NCBI GenBank assembly: GCA_030789695.1
Contig: CM061141.1
Location: 274,071,655-274,135,654 of the forward strand
From: Scilla litardierei
Taxonomy: Eukaryota; Streptophyta; Magnoliopsida; Asparagales; Asparagaceae
Length of the DNA: 64,000 bases
Direction: 5' to 3'
Part shown: positions 47,848 to 59,068 of the stretch, one piece after another
Position numbering within the stretch: position 1 is the stretch's first letter
How the letters are laid out: every line of letters begins with the position of its first letter
Notes under the pieces: generated by a model
The model's database searches: none
Told to the model about the DNA's origin: nothing
Seen by the model: the letters and a program-made list of their open reading frames with translations, nothing else
Translations under genes and position numbers: made by a program

Positions 47848-49944
47848 TGATCGCGCCCCGGATACACGTCCCGGAGCGACGACTGTAGTTTTACCGCAAG
47901 CGCACGGTCAAGTGGCGAGCGGGTATCGAACACGAGGAGGTGGTGTTGGCTCCAATCTATCCTAGGTTGGTTTGACTACGAATGTTTTATTGGTGGAGAT
48001 GGCTATGGTATGATATAATGGAAATGGTGGTGGATGTCGGTGTCGATGATAAAGAAATCGGTCAAATATCGATTCAAATACAATATAATAAAAGAGGGAA
48101 TTTGCCTTGCGGCGATCCTGTCACAATCGTCGGGCAAAGTATGGGGATATAAAATCAAATAAAGACGTCTAGGGCTAGGGAATCCCCACTACGCACCGTC
48201 ATGCATCATTGTGAATAGTGAATCTCAATATTACTAGACTTGCGTTGAGGTGAACTAGTCGCAACTTAATGTAGAACCAAGCTCACGCTCTCGCGCTATT
48301 GCCGGTCTATAGCAAACCTAGGTTAGGGCCCAATCTCTTGCAAACCCTAGCCTAGGGAAGCTAGCATGAGGATCGACATCATCGTTCAATCGCCCCCCGA
48401 GCCCACTCTCGTGCAAACTCGAGTTACGATCTAGGTTGTGATAGTTCGTATTCGTCCAATCTCTTGCAAACGAATATGTGTATAGATTTACAATTAAAAA
48501 TCCTAGCTTTGGTCCAATCTCTTGCAAACCAAATCTAGAGAAACCCAATTGTAAACCTAAATCGAATATCTAGGCCTTCCCATCGATTAGAATCCAATCT
48601 CTTGCAAATCCCAAATCGATGGAAATCCCTAGCTATCCGTAGGAAATCAATCACAACCTAACCTCCTAGCAATTCTAGCAATTTAAAATTCATTCTTCAC
48701 AAATATGAAATTAGATACATAGGGTTCATCCCCAAACCCTAGAACAACAAATCTACTCTAGCATAGCAATAAGGATATGAGAATCAATAGAAATCATTGC
48801 TTGCATACAAAAAGATAGAAAAAAACAAAGATTCAAATAAAAATAAGAAAATACTTAGCTTGATGAAGATCTTCAATCCAAAATACAAGCTGTTAGATCC
48901 AAGAGGGGGCCTAGGGCATGGCCTAACCTCCAAAAGAATCCCTAAGAAAACATGTTGGGAACCCCCTCTAATGGTGACTACAAACCCCTTAAATACTCCC
49001 CCAAAACCCTAGCAAGAAACCCTAGAAAACCCCCCAAATTCGTGCCAAAAAACAGCCCAAACCGCAACTTAAAATCTGGGCCCAGGCCGCACTCGGCCGA
49101 GTGGAAATGTCACCCGGCCGAGTGACACTGACATGCGAATTCCAGCACTGCAGCATCGACTTGCAGAAATTCTCCAGATTTCATCCGACCTCCGATTGAT
49201 GCGTTCTTGGTGGCGTTGGAACCGTCACGAAGTCTACTATCCATAAAAAATATGAGAAAAATATTTTATCCTCTGGAATGATAGAAGATTTCAAAAGAGT
49301 GAGAGGTTGTCTGAAAATCTGGGCGCTGCGTGTCATCGGCTTCACTCGGCCGAGCGGCAAATGTCACTCGGCCGAGGGGCATTTGGTACTCGGGCGGACG
49401 GCTTTCGTCACTCGGCCGAGTCGGGCTTCTGGGGTAGACTGATGGATTACAGTAAGTTGGACATTTTGGCTCGCCGTCGTCTGGGTGCCACTCGGGCGGA
49501 CGGAGTCTCCGCACTCGGCCGAGTCGGCGTGCGATGCTCGGCCGAGTGCACGCTGATACATCTCTGTTGCATGTCCGATCTGGCCGGCCGAGCGGGGTCT
49601 CAATGCTCGGTCGAGTGACTCCTTCACTCGGCCGAGTGGCATGCTGAAAATGCCCAATCTTCATCTTTTCGCTCCCCCGTCGCTCCTACGACGTTCTTTC
49701 TTCTTCCACTCCTCTTCCATTGCAGAATAACCCTCAAAAGGGCCATGGTTGACACTCCGGAGTGGGTGCAAATCCTCTTGATCTCACAATCGATCCAAAT
49801 CGCTCCATATTTCCTGAAATACGACAAAAACAAGAAATAGTGAAAAGTATCGCAATATTGTCGAATAATCGTGAAAAGCGTGATATGGGCGATCAAAACG
49901 GTATGCAAATATGCAGAAAAAAGGTGTAAAATATGGAGTGATCA
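47848..49944 (-). mobile_element. 5' LTR of nested Athila-like element
   Basis: 2097 bp. The CTCGGCCGAG array (49089-49640) lies upstream on the minus strand of a TATA-like AGTATTTAAG (48988-48997). Confidence 0.95.
49089..49640. repeat. Array of CTCGGCCGAG palindromes in LTR
   Basis: ACTCGGCCGAGT or variants (CCCGGCCGAG, CTCGGTCGAG) occur about nine times, plus the half-site variant ACTCGGGCGGAC twice. It is duplicated in the other LTR at 43149-43700. Confidence 0.85.
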
Positions 49945-51394
49945 ATAAACATCATGGAAATTTTCTCAGGATTTATGGAGATTGTTTGAAGTCAAAATAC
50001 GGGGAAATACGAGAAAATACAGAGTATACAAAGAAGAAACTTTTTCTACAAGTGGAGAAATGAGGTGAAACAATACTAACATGAATATATGGGGCTCTGG
50101 GATTTTTGAGAATTTTTTCAGAATTTTTGGGATTTATTTGGTGCCAAAATACTCAAGAATACGTCTGAAATACACTGGAAATTAGAGATACGGCACTGTT
50201 CAAAGATACAGCTTCTTCGCAGCCCATACGGTCGACGTGGCGCAATCCTGGCCGTTCATTTCGCATCTGACGGTCGATCGAAGCGGGGCGACGTGGCCGC
50301 TTGTCCACCGCACGATCTCGATCCAACGGCCACCAACCACGCCCACGATTCGCAGATGGCGGGCGCCGCTGAGTCAGCCACGTGGCGACGTGGCACAATC
50401 ACCGCCGTCGGATCGCCATCCAGCGGTCCAAACGCTGCCGACTTCGAGTCAGCGCTGGCGGGCGGCTCGTGGGTCCGGGTCAGCTGAGGCGGGCGCTGAA
50501 CGCAGCGGATCCGCGTCGACGTGGCTCAATCTCGACCGTTGATCTGCGATCGAACGGTTGCCGACAACGCGTGTTTTGCGGGTGCGGGTCCCAGCGCTTT
50601 AAACCCGCTAAGCCGTCGCTTTATCGGATCCCTTCGCACAGTGCACAGACCCGTTAACTCAATCCTATATATACCAATGTACATCTCTTCACATTTTCAT
50701 CAATAAGTGGAGTTCTAGAGATCCAAATTGAGTTCCGTAAGAAGCGTTGCGACCGTGACTTCATCCCCGACGCAGTGACAGCAAGTTGAGCAGCTAGTTT
50801 CTCCTGTGCAGAAAATGAGATCACTTTGAGTGAGGAACTTCTACCGACTACTTCCACGGGGACAGCGACTACTTCTTCTACAGACATCCGATCATCATTC
50901 CGCAAGAAGCGTTGCGAAGCTACTGATGTGCTGAAAGACGACAACCAGAGAGATCTTCACAAATGAGCTTTCTAAACTCTTGATCTTATTTATTTGTGAA
51001 GTTATTAATGTTTTGATCAGCATTTCTGTAATATAATTTCTTCCGTTATTTGGGATTCTGGGAACCAAACTTGTTGGGGCAAGTTGGGTTGGGGAGTGAT
51101 ACTTGTATGTTTCTTTTTGGCTTTGGTGAGCTTGAGTTGGTCTGACAGGTTGGTGTTGGTGCACCAATCTAAGGGAGATTGTAACTTCTTAAAGAAACAG
51201 TATAAGTGATTGCTCATTGGGGTGGACGTAGGTCATGGGGACCGAACCACGTTAAATTCTGTGTCTTCTGTGAATGCTTTGATTGTCTGATTCCTTAACT
51301 GCATGCTGTAAACTAGGCTTAATCTTTATCTTACGATAATTTGGTCAAAGGCCTATTCACCCCCCCCCCCTCTAGGCCTTATTTAGATCCTACA

Positions 51395-52799
51395 GATGGG
51401 TGGTCGGGGGAGATGGGGGGTGTGCGGAGAAGTGGGGAAAGAGGTGGAGGAATAGGTGCAGTGGGGGTGTGAATGATGGGTGGAGTGTCGGTGGGTGTAG
51501 GTGGTGGTGGAAGTAGGGCGATCAAGGCTGTGGTAGACGGAATAGAAATGGGGGGAGAAGACGTGATGGTGATGGTAGTGGGTTGCGGTTGGAGAGATCT
51601 GGAGCGCACCAGCAATTTCTTGCGGCGCACATAACCAGTGACGGTGGAGGAGGGAGGTGGTGGTGGAAGGGCGACAGAAGTGGTCGTGAGAGGAGTTGTG
51701 GATACGGGGATGGGAATAGATGTAGGAGGGGGGATGATCGCCTGGGTGGGGGTGGGTGGGATGGTGGAGGAGAAGAATCTGATGGGGGAGGTGAGGATCA
51801 TCGAGGTGGTGAAGGTGGTGGTAAAGGTGGTGGTGTGGGTGGTGGTGGTCCGTGGTGGTGAGTGAGAAGGCGAAGGATGGCGGCCACGTTCCTCTCAAGT
51901 GCGAGGAAGCGTGGGTGAGTGAGAAAGGAGGATGGTGATGGGTCCGAGGGGACAGAGGACGTGGCAAGATCACGGAGGGCTGCGACCTCCCTCTCGAGAG
52001 CAAGACGGGCAGAGACCTGGCGGAGACTAAAGGAAGTGGACTGACGTGAAGCGGAAGTGGTGCTGGCAAGTAATGTGGAAGTAGTGCCGGCGGTAGTGGT
52101 CATGCCGGCACTGGACACAAGGCCAGAGATGACCGCAAAAAGATGCTCAGAAGTGATGGGGCCAGGAGCACGGGTGGTGTGACTCGGGCCAGCCCCGATA
52201 TCTCCCCGGGACGCAGGAATATCCTGCTCGCCTAAGTGGACGGCAGGGGAAGGTGGTCTGCATGCGTCCGGGGGAAGGAAAGGAAGGTGCAACCACACTA
52301 GAAACTCGGGATCGGGCGGAAAATTCCAATCCGCCACGACAACAACAGTCATGCGAGCGGGGTTGGGGAGAATGGTGTAGGGGCGAGGGGGGTGGCCGTA
52401 GTTAAATTCTAAACGACGATCAGGAAGGGGCTTAATCATATGAATATGCCACAGGACGGCAAGATCTAGACGTGAGGGTCTTGCGGCGACGGGAAGACCA
52501 CGGGGAATGTTGATATTAAATTGAGGATAAGAGGCAATGACAGTGATAATTCCCCCACAACAAATCTTGCCCTTGCCGGCCCGACTAATCTCTAGGAGCT
52601 TATAAATAAGCCAGTCACCGGCATGGACGGGAACAGTGGGGGACCTAAAGCTAATCCCATCATCATCACGAACAAAAGGGAAAGTCATGGCCCAAAGAAT
52701 GAAAAGATCGGGGATAGTCACGGTGCCTGACTCATCCCGTGGGAAAAATGCGGAGGATATGATCCTATGGGCCAGACGGAATATAGGATGGATGATGGA
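51395..52799 (-). pseudogene. Athila env-like ORF, C-terminal part (PF03078-like)
   Basis: The minus-strand frame entering at 52804 continues in phase the one that ends at 61947, on the other side of the LARD. It encodes IFRLAHRIISSAFFPRDESG and PDLFILWAM, the pattern I associate with the ATHILA ORF-1/env-like family (PF03078). It becomes Pro/Ser/Thr-rich toward the C-terminus and meets a stop at 51798-51800. Pro-rich coding character goes on in other frames to 51395, and the tail lies at 33886-33939 beyond the copia. The function of env-like proteins in plant elements is unproven. It is broken by two insertions and at least one frameshift. Confidence 0.6.
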
Positions 52800-55180
52800 G
52801 GAGGTGTAACGACCACTTTTCGTGGTACGTTGTTCGTGCACGTGCTTTTGACCGTGCACGTGTTTGTTTTAGACCTTGTTTGTTTGTGAACACTTTCGTG
52901 TGATATGCCGTTGTGAACGTCTCTGAGAGTATTAAATAGTGGCACTATCTTGGAACGACACCTCTTGAGTCGTTTTTTCACAATTTAAACTTACTCGACG
53001 AGACGTGACGATTCTCATTCTTGACGGGAGACGTTTCTATTTTTAGTTTTGTCGTCCGACGTCGAATTTGAGATCCGTCTTCTTAGTTAGCTCACATTCG
53101 TCGTCACGAGCACCACGATATTTATTTTATAATTTTTGGAGTTTATTTGACCACTTTTATATTTTTAACAAGTTTTATATTATTTTTAATAATTAATTTA
53201 TAAATTATTTTCGGCCAAATAAAATTTATTTGAGTTTGAAACGTTTTAAAGAATTTTTGAGCCAAATTCCAGCTCATTTGGACCAAGTCAAACCCTTGGG
53301 TGAGTTGGAGTAGTTTTAATTCAAATTTTAAATTATTTTAATATTCTAATCCTATTAGATTTAGCCCTAGACCAAGTCAACCCATCTATACTATATAAGC
53401 AACCCCTAGGAAGACCTATTTTCGCAAGAAATTAGCCCTAGCCCCTTCCAAAACTCAAATTGGACGTTGCGACGATTCGTCGCAACGTTGCGACGTTCAG
53501 CCACCGCAGCGACCGAAGGAAACGGCCCCGTTCCCCCGCTCCGACCGAAGGCCAGCCCCGCATCCAAGCCGCTCCGCTCGCAGCTGCTCCGCACCGCTCC
53601 GTTCCCTCGGTCTGACCGAGGGATTGGCCCGCACCAAGCCACTCTGCATCGCAGCACAGCGCCCGCACCGTCGCCCGCTTGTCGCCCCGCTCCGCAGCCC
53701 GCACGACCGACCCGCTGCTCCGCACCGACCGCTGTTGCAAGCGCTGCAACGTTGCAACGCTGCCCCGCCCCGCATCCAAGTGCCTGACCGAGGCTTCCCA
53801 TCGATCTGACCGAGAAGAAACCCCGCACCAAGCACTGCACCGCAGCCGCTGCACAGCCCAAACGTCACAGCCCCCGCATTTTGAGCGCACGACCGAGAAA
53901 TCTCCCCGCATTGGCTGTGTACGACCGAGAGCCACTCGTCACAACCCCGCATCCGTCGCATCGCTTGCCACCGTGGGCCCCCCAAGTTCTCCAGAGTTAT
54001 TGTGGGTCGCCCAAAGGCCCCTAGGACTACTGTGGGCCCCACCTAGGTGCTTGCTCTTTGAGGATTCGTCGCGTACGACGTCGTCGCACGTCGTAGCCCG
54101 TCGTCGCACGTGCGAGCTTTGGAATCTGGAATCGTCACCCCGGTCGATTGCTCTGAAATTTCCAGCGAGGAATCTAATTGGAATTTGGACTTGGAGCGCG
54201 ATCTTTTATTCCAACCCCCGGCGTCGCTACCTGACGTCGGTGTAGCTTTCGCGTCGTGTTGAGGTAAGGCTTTGCACCCCTAGGACCCCCAACCCAATTG
54301 CATGCTAATCAAGACTAAAAATCAGTATTTTAAAGTATTTTAAATGTTTTAGCAATCACTAATCAAGATTAATAAAACGGATGTAGGCCGGTGGACTTGT
54401 GCACATAGGAATCGTGACTTTGGACTCGTTGGACGGTGTTTTCTTGACGTGATAGTTGCAGGCAAGTGAAACTTGCCAAATCTTGTATAGGGCCATGTCT
54501 TTAGGCCACTTCCTTGTTTTTAGCGTAAAAGAGACTAGTCAGTGAAATGATAGCTGGCTAGACGCCTACTTGATCTAGTTTGACAACGAAACTAGATCCG
54601 TCACCTAATTGATCTAGCTTGACAACGAAGCTAGATCCAACCTTTAAACTTGTTGTTCATGCATACTAAACTGTCACGTTTACTTTCCTTACCTGTACGC
54701 CTTACTACTTGTCATGTCATGTCATCCATGCATTGAATGTCGCATTGGTAGCACACGCTACAATACTTGTACTTGTACTCCCTTGACTGGCTAGGTGCAC
54801 CCCTAGACCAGCAAGGCAAAACACTTTCTGGCTCGTGTTCCAGAAGCGAGCATTCCCGTTCGGGGGTAAGGCCCTGGCTCGACACACGTGGAGGGGTAGG
54901 GATAAACGTTCGCTTGAGCTTAGGAGTTGGCCCGCGCAGCCACTCTAGCCAAAAGACGGAATCTCTGTGCACGAGGTGCTTACTTTCCTTGTCTTGTACT
55001 TGTCTTGTGAATGATTCATGTAATACTTGTCATCCATGCCATGCCATGCTCGTACTTTACTTTACTTTACTTTACCTGTTGCACTCATACTTTAACTGCC
55101 ATGTCATTGCATCATGCTAGAACTGCTAGGTTGCTCTTACTTGTACTTTCAGTTTCACTTGCACAAGTCTTCTAGACTTG

Positions 55181-55220
55181 CTGACATGTGCCCCTTGCTC
55201 TTTTGGGTGCCACATGTTAG
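55181..55220 (+). other. LTR hairpin H1, subfamily 4
   Basis: CTGACATGTG (55181-55190) pairs with CACATGTTAG (55211-55220), one G-U included. It is followed by ACCCTGAGCCAGAG. The copy in the 3' LTR is at 61460-61499. A smaller stem CAAGTC/GACTTG directly precedes it. Confidence 0.6.
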
Positions 55221-55582
55221 ACCCTGAGCCAGAGACAGTTGTTGAGGTCGAGGTGTTGCTGACGCTGAGCCTGAGCCTACGTCCGTCGAGGAGTTCGTAG
55301 ACACCGGAGACCAGTTTTAGAGACTGTTGGCGTTGCTGTTGCTTTAGGTTGCTGCTAGATGTCGGTGCTTGCACCATTACTTTGTTTCTGCATTTTGTAC
55401 TTTTGTTGGCCATGCTGGGCCTCTTTTAGACTCTTTTCTTTTAGCCTGGTGGCTTTTCTGCGATGTTGGAATTTATTATTATGGATATTCTGAGATGTTT
55501 CTTTTGTCTCTTTCGTTATTATTATCTTTGTTTCGTTTCGCGTTGCAAGGACCTGCAGTTTAAATTTGATTGACGCTTATCG

Positions 55583-55608
55583 GACTTGCAGCTTTGTAGC
55601 TGCAAGTC
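55583..55608 (+). other. LTR terminal hairpin H2
   Basis: GACTTGCAGCT pairs perfectly with AGCTGCAAGTC around loop TTGT, preceded by GCTTATCG and followed by TGAGCGG. In the 3' LTR (61862-61887) one base of the 3' arm is changed. Equivalent hairpins are at 3940-3963, 7261-7284, about 11158-11180 and 17569-17590. Confidence 0.65.
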
Positions 55609-55662
55609 TGAGCGGACCTTCTCACGCTTCGCCTCCCCGTTTTTGGGAAGCGGGGCGTGACA

Positions 55663-58600
55663 GGTTTTGTTGGTGGCCCATGCAGGTCCGGTCTTGCAAT
55701 TGCGAATTAACGGAACAACGATAATAACAGAATATCCGTTAAATAAATTGCAACATCCGAGTAATAAGCCCTGAGTCTAGTCGTTTTCTTATGACACTAG
55801 GTGGTAAGAAGACTCAGTTAGACGCCTGTGTTTGCTAGTTAGAGGCCTCTGATTGTTAGTTAGACTCCCTGTCAGCAATTGATTTAATCGTCGTAGGAGT
55901 TCCCCGTAGATTCTCCTGATTCATACCCTAGGCGTATGCATGTTTTGATCATCCGACAAATTTCCTTGCCTCGATTCACGAGATCGCCTCATGACGATCG
56001 TCGTCAATTTTCAAACACCTCCATTGCAAAACTTGAACCTTCTGAAAGAATTTTTCCAATCTTCCCTTCCACTAAGTTTAACTTTGTTTAAAATTTTAAT
56101 ATACTTATACTCCATACTCCTTCATTGATTTAAATTTTTAAAACGTTTGTCGGAATTTTTGAATACTAGCTTATAGTATTTTCCCAGCCTATGTTTTTCG
56201 TACTTATGTAATTGCGTTGCCCCTTCATATATCAATTTTATTCTGAACCGTACTTTTATTTTTCCAAACACGATTTATAATTTTCCTTCTCATATGTGTT
56301 ATACGAATGATACGTTGTGTTTACTTTAATATACTTTCAAGACACATGGAATTTCAGTTTTCAGCAAGTTGGACTTTGCTCGTCGTTTTCGCTACTTCAG
56401 ATTTTTGCAAAATTACTATTTTCATAGCCTCCTCCTGCTTTAGACCCTCCCTGATTTGATTTTAAAGATTTACTATTCGATCTTGATAATTCTTATGCTA
56501 AGTTACTATAATTTTCTTTCCGCTCACCATACACGCTTTTAGAAAATTTCTAAACCAAATTGAATTTCAATTATTTTTATACCCGTATCAGGCCCGTTGT
56601 GCTTGTACGCTAAGAGATTAGTGTAACCAGTTTTATTTTTGACAAATCCTGATTTCTCTAAAAGAAGTTTCAATATTGATTTTCCATAGCCGAAAAGTTT
56701 TGAAGGCATTTAACATGAGTTTAAATCCTTCCGTTACTTGATTTCATTCTTTGACTTTCAAAAACTTTTGACAACATTATATTAAATTACTGCCGTATAA
56801 TATTTTCAAAAAATTTCGTCTTTAATGTCCGTGCGAATGATTTACTTTCCTTTCTTAATGATTTGCGATAAGCCATTAAAAACATTTTCCCTTATTATGA
56901 ATTTTCGACTCAAACTTATTTTGAACAACTCGTTTTATCGACCTCCAATACTTCTTTTCAGACGAGGATTTTAATTTTGAAAAACAACAGTTTTCAAAAT
57001 CCACGTATTTTAGCTTATGCTATTTACCCTAATTCCTTTCATGTATCCTATTTAAGCATCACTACATCTCTTTTTCCCTCAACCTAAACATCACCATTGA
57101 GTTAATGTTTCGTCTAACCAAGCTGTCTCCTTGTATTCGTCCTATCTGAACTCGTGCTTATCGATCCTTCCCTCGTCACGCTCTCGACCTCTCTTTATTG
57201 CTTAGGCCTTAGGGTCCTTCAATGTCTGTGTCAACTCTAGTTGTTAGTAGACCCTTGGACCCTTGTGGGGTTGTCGTAGTGCACGTACCTAAGCTGTGTA
57301 CGTGGGCTTGAATGAGTGTACCCCCATAGTATATTGATGCTTGCCTATTGTGTGGTATATATATATATATACTCGGAGTTATTCGTGATAGTATGAAGTG
57401 GTTGTGTGTTAGTAGTTATAGATTTTTGGGTGGATAGCTATACTATACTAGGGATGCCGGTGTGTGTTAGAGTTAGCGTTGAAATATCTAAGTTGTGTAT
57501 GTAGTTAGAGATACTTATAATGATTGAAATAAATGATTGGTAAAGCTATGTGTATGTTAGTAGTGATAATAATAAGAGTACGTATGGTTAAGAGGGTAGG
57601 CCTATTATGTGACGTATATGTTAGCACGTATGAGTGTGTGCTCGTATGTGGGTATGTATTGTGTTTAGACGTAAGTAGTTATGTTTTGTTGCCTGAGTAT
57701 ATAGGTGATATACATATGGTAGTAGGAGTATAATTTTGATTGGTATTGCTTGCTTTTCGGGATGTTGCATGCGTGCATACCGTGAGGTATACACGACTAT
57801 TGCACATCTTAATTATGTATGTGTGAATGTGTTAGTATACTAATTATAGGTAGTAGGCTATGGTGTGAATATATACATTATTTATGTGTGACTATACGGT
57901 GAATGTTTGTACTAGAGAGGGTATTATAAATATGTGGGTGCTGATGTCTGTAATGTTATTATTATGGTATATAATTAGATTGAACTATGTGGGTGTCATC
58001 TGACTAAATATTAAGTGTGATTGATTTATGGAATGTATATGGTTGTATTGGTAGATGTATATATATATATATGGGAGTAGTATTGGTATATGAATGAATG
58101 TCGTGTTACATATATAGAATATTCTAATATGTGTATTGAGTCTCACTCAAGCTTGAGTGGGTATACTCTAAGTATATCGAATGTATGTTTGTAGTTTGAA
58201 TATAGCAATGCTTGATGTATGTATAGTGATAGAAGTGTTTGTGCCTGGTTGAGTTACGCACATGATTGTGGGTCGCTACGCCAGTATATAGTTATAGGTG
58301 TTGGTCTTGTGGTATAGTTAATTACTAAGGACTTGCTAGTGTGAACATATGTGTACTAGCTAAACTAGGTGTGTTGGTGTGCTAGTTATATATAATGGTG
58401 TGAATGGTATGCGTAAATGAAATGTTAGCGTGTATGGGTGTGCACCATGCACAGGTAAGTATGTGCTTAGTTACAGGTATTGAGGACTATGATATATGTG
58501 GCGTGTCGTAAATGCAGTTATAGGACCGTACGTAATGTGAATGTATGGTGAAATATTTGAATGCATTGAATGGCTATATATCGTGAAATTATAGTAGTGG

Positions 58601-59068
58601 TGAATGTATATTAGATATAGTGAATTTGATTTAATAATGATATGGTGTGACTATATGTGCTGAGATGTTGGTATTGGATGAATATTAGAGGGTAGTATAC
58701 CCTTGATGTTTGTGCATAGGTAGCTATCTATACGTAGAGCAATGATTGCATTTGCTAGTATGAGATCATACCTATATAAGTATCTGAACTATTGTTTGTG
58801 AGTAGCAGTATATAAGGGATGTATGTTTATATACCTGATTGAAATACATGTATGAAATTGACTAACTATAATAGGTATAAGTGTATACGTATGTGAATGT
58901 ATATATATACGTGTTGATAGTGTTAATGTTTGACTACCTAGTGCATATATAAGCACTTGTAATGACTATACCTGGTTGGATTATAATATGACTTGATTTG
59001 GGTAGTTACTAGGGCGCTTAGCTATATTAGAAAGTCCGAGGACGGACTTTATTCTAAGGTGGGGAGGA
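55663..59068 (+). other. Non-coding interior of the LARD with 3' hairpin and PPT
   Basis: The first ~1.4 kb is AT-rich and homologous to 1-1193. The rest is TG-rich and resembles 4025-5267 (both contain GTCAACTCTAG). No ORF is credible. The sequence after the 5' LTR (GGTTTTGTTGGTGGCCCATG) does not match a PBS I know. AAAGTCCG/CGGACTTT with loop AGGA (59031-59050) precedes the PPT AAGGTGGGGAGGA (59056-59068). Confidence 0.75.

Larger units (their letters stand above)
41915..49944 (-). mobile_element. Young non-autonomous Athila-like element (8030 bp), TSD ataaa
   Basis: The LTRs are 41915-44011 and 47848-49944, both exactly 2097 bp, with ends TGATC...GATCA. I count about nine differences between them by eye (about 0.4%). 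The PBS (tRNA-Asp) at 47824-47841 and PPT at 44012-44026 set minus-strand orientation. The 3.8-kb interior has no capsid, protease, integrase or RT motif, only an acidic ORF in the gag position. LTR motif CCGCAAGCGCACGG, PPT and 3' hairpins resemble the outer Athila-like element, so a relative of that kind is the likely enzyme source. Confidence 0.92.
33940..51394 (+). mobile_element. SIRE-like Ty1/copia element with intact pol, TSD gatgg
   Basis: The 5' LTR is 33940-35621 (1682 bp). The 3' LTR is 41671-41914 plus 49950-51394, split by the element at 41915-49944. gatgg flanks it at 33935-33939 and 51395-51399. Without the insert it is about 9.4 kb. It has an initiator-Met PBS, gag, an uninterrupted 1022-codon pol frame and a PPT. 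LTRs differ by about eight substitutions and two small indels by eye (about 0.5%), so insertion was recent. Two in-frame stops interrupt the gag-pol frame. It is inserted in the Pro-rich tail of the env-like ORF of the outer Athila element. Confidence 0.95.
41671..51394 (+). mobile_element. 3' LTR of SIRE-like copia, split by nested element
   Basis: The parts are 41671-41914 and 49950-51394 (1689 bp together). The break carries a duplicated ataaa (41910-41914 and 49945-49949). Confidence 0.95.
52805..55662 (+). mobile_element. 5' LTR of the LARD
   Basis: Two CACGTG sites (52839-52844, 52857-52862) lie near the start, and a TATA box ACTATATAAGC near 53390-53400. The perfect hairpin CGTTGCGACG/CGTCGCAACG (53465-53487) begins the GC-rich leader, which carries repeated GACCGAG motifs. 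A donor GAG|GTAAGG (GT at 54264) and an acceptor TTTCAG (55147-55152) could define an intron. H1 is at 55181-55220 and the terminal hairpin at 55583-55608. Arg/Cys-rich ORFs occur in all frames of the leader and are not credible genes. Confidence 0.93.

Noticed and set aside
51583..51865. Gly/Val-rich plus-strand ORFs
   Set aside because: They are the antisense of the Pro/Thr-rich env-like coding strand.
53438..54245. Cys/Arg/Ala-rich ORFs of 150-190 codons in the LARD LTRs
   Set aside because: They are open in several frames on both strands of a GC-rich leader, with no domain. They are repeated at 59702-60524 only because the LTR is repeated.
55663..55690. Primer-binding site of the LARD
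   Set aside because: The sequence after the LTR matches no tRNA 3' end I can recall, so I did not annotate a PBS.
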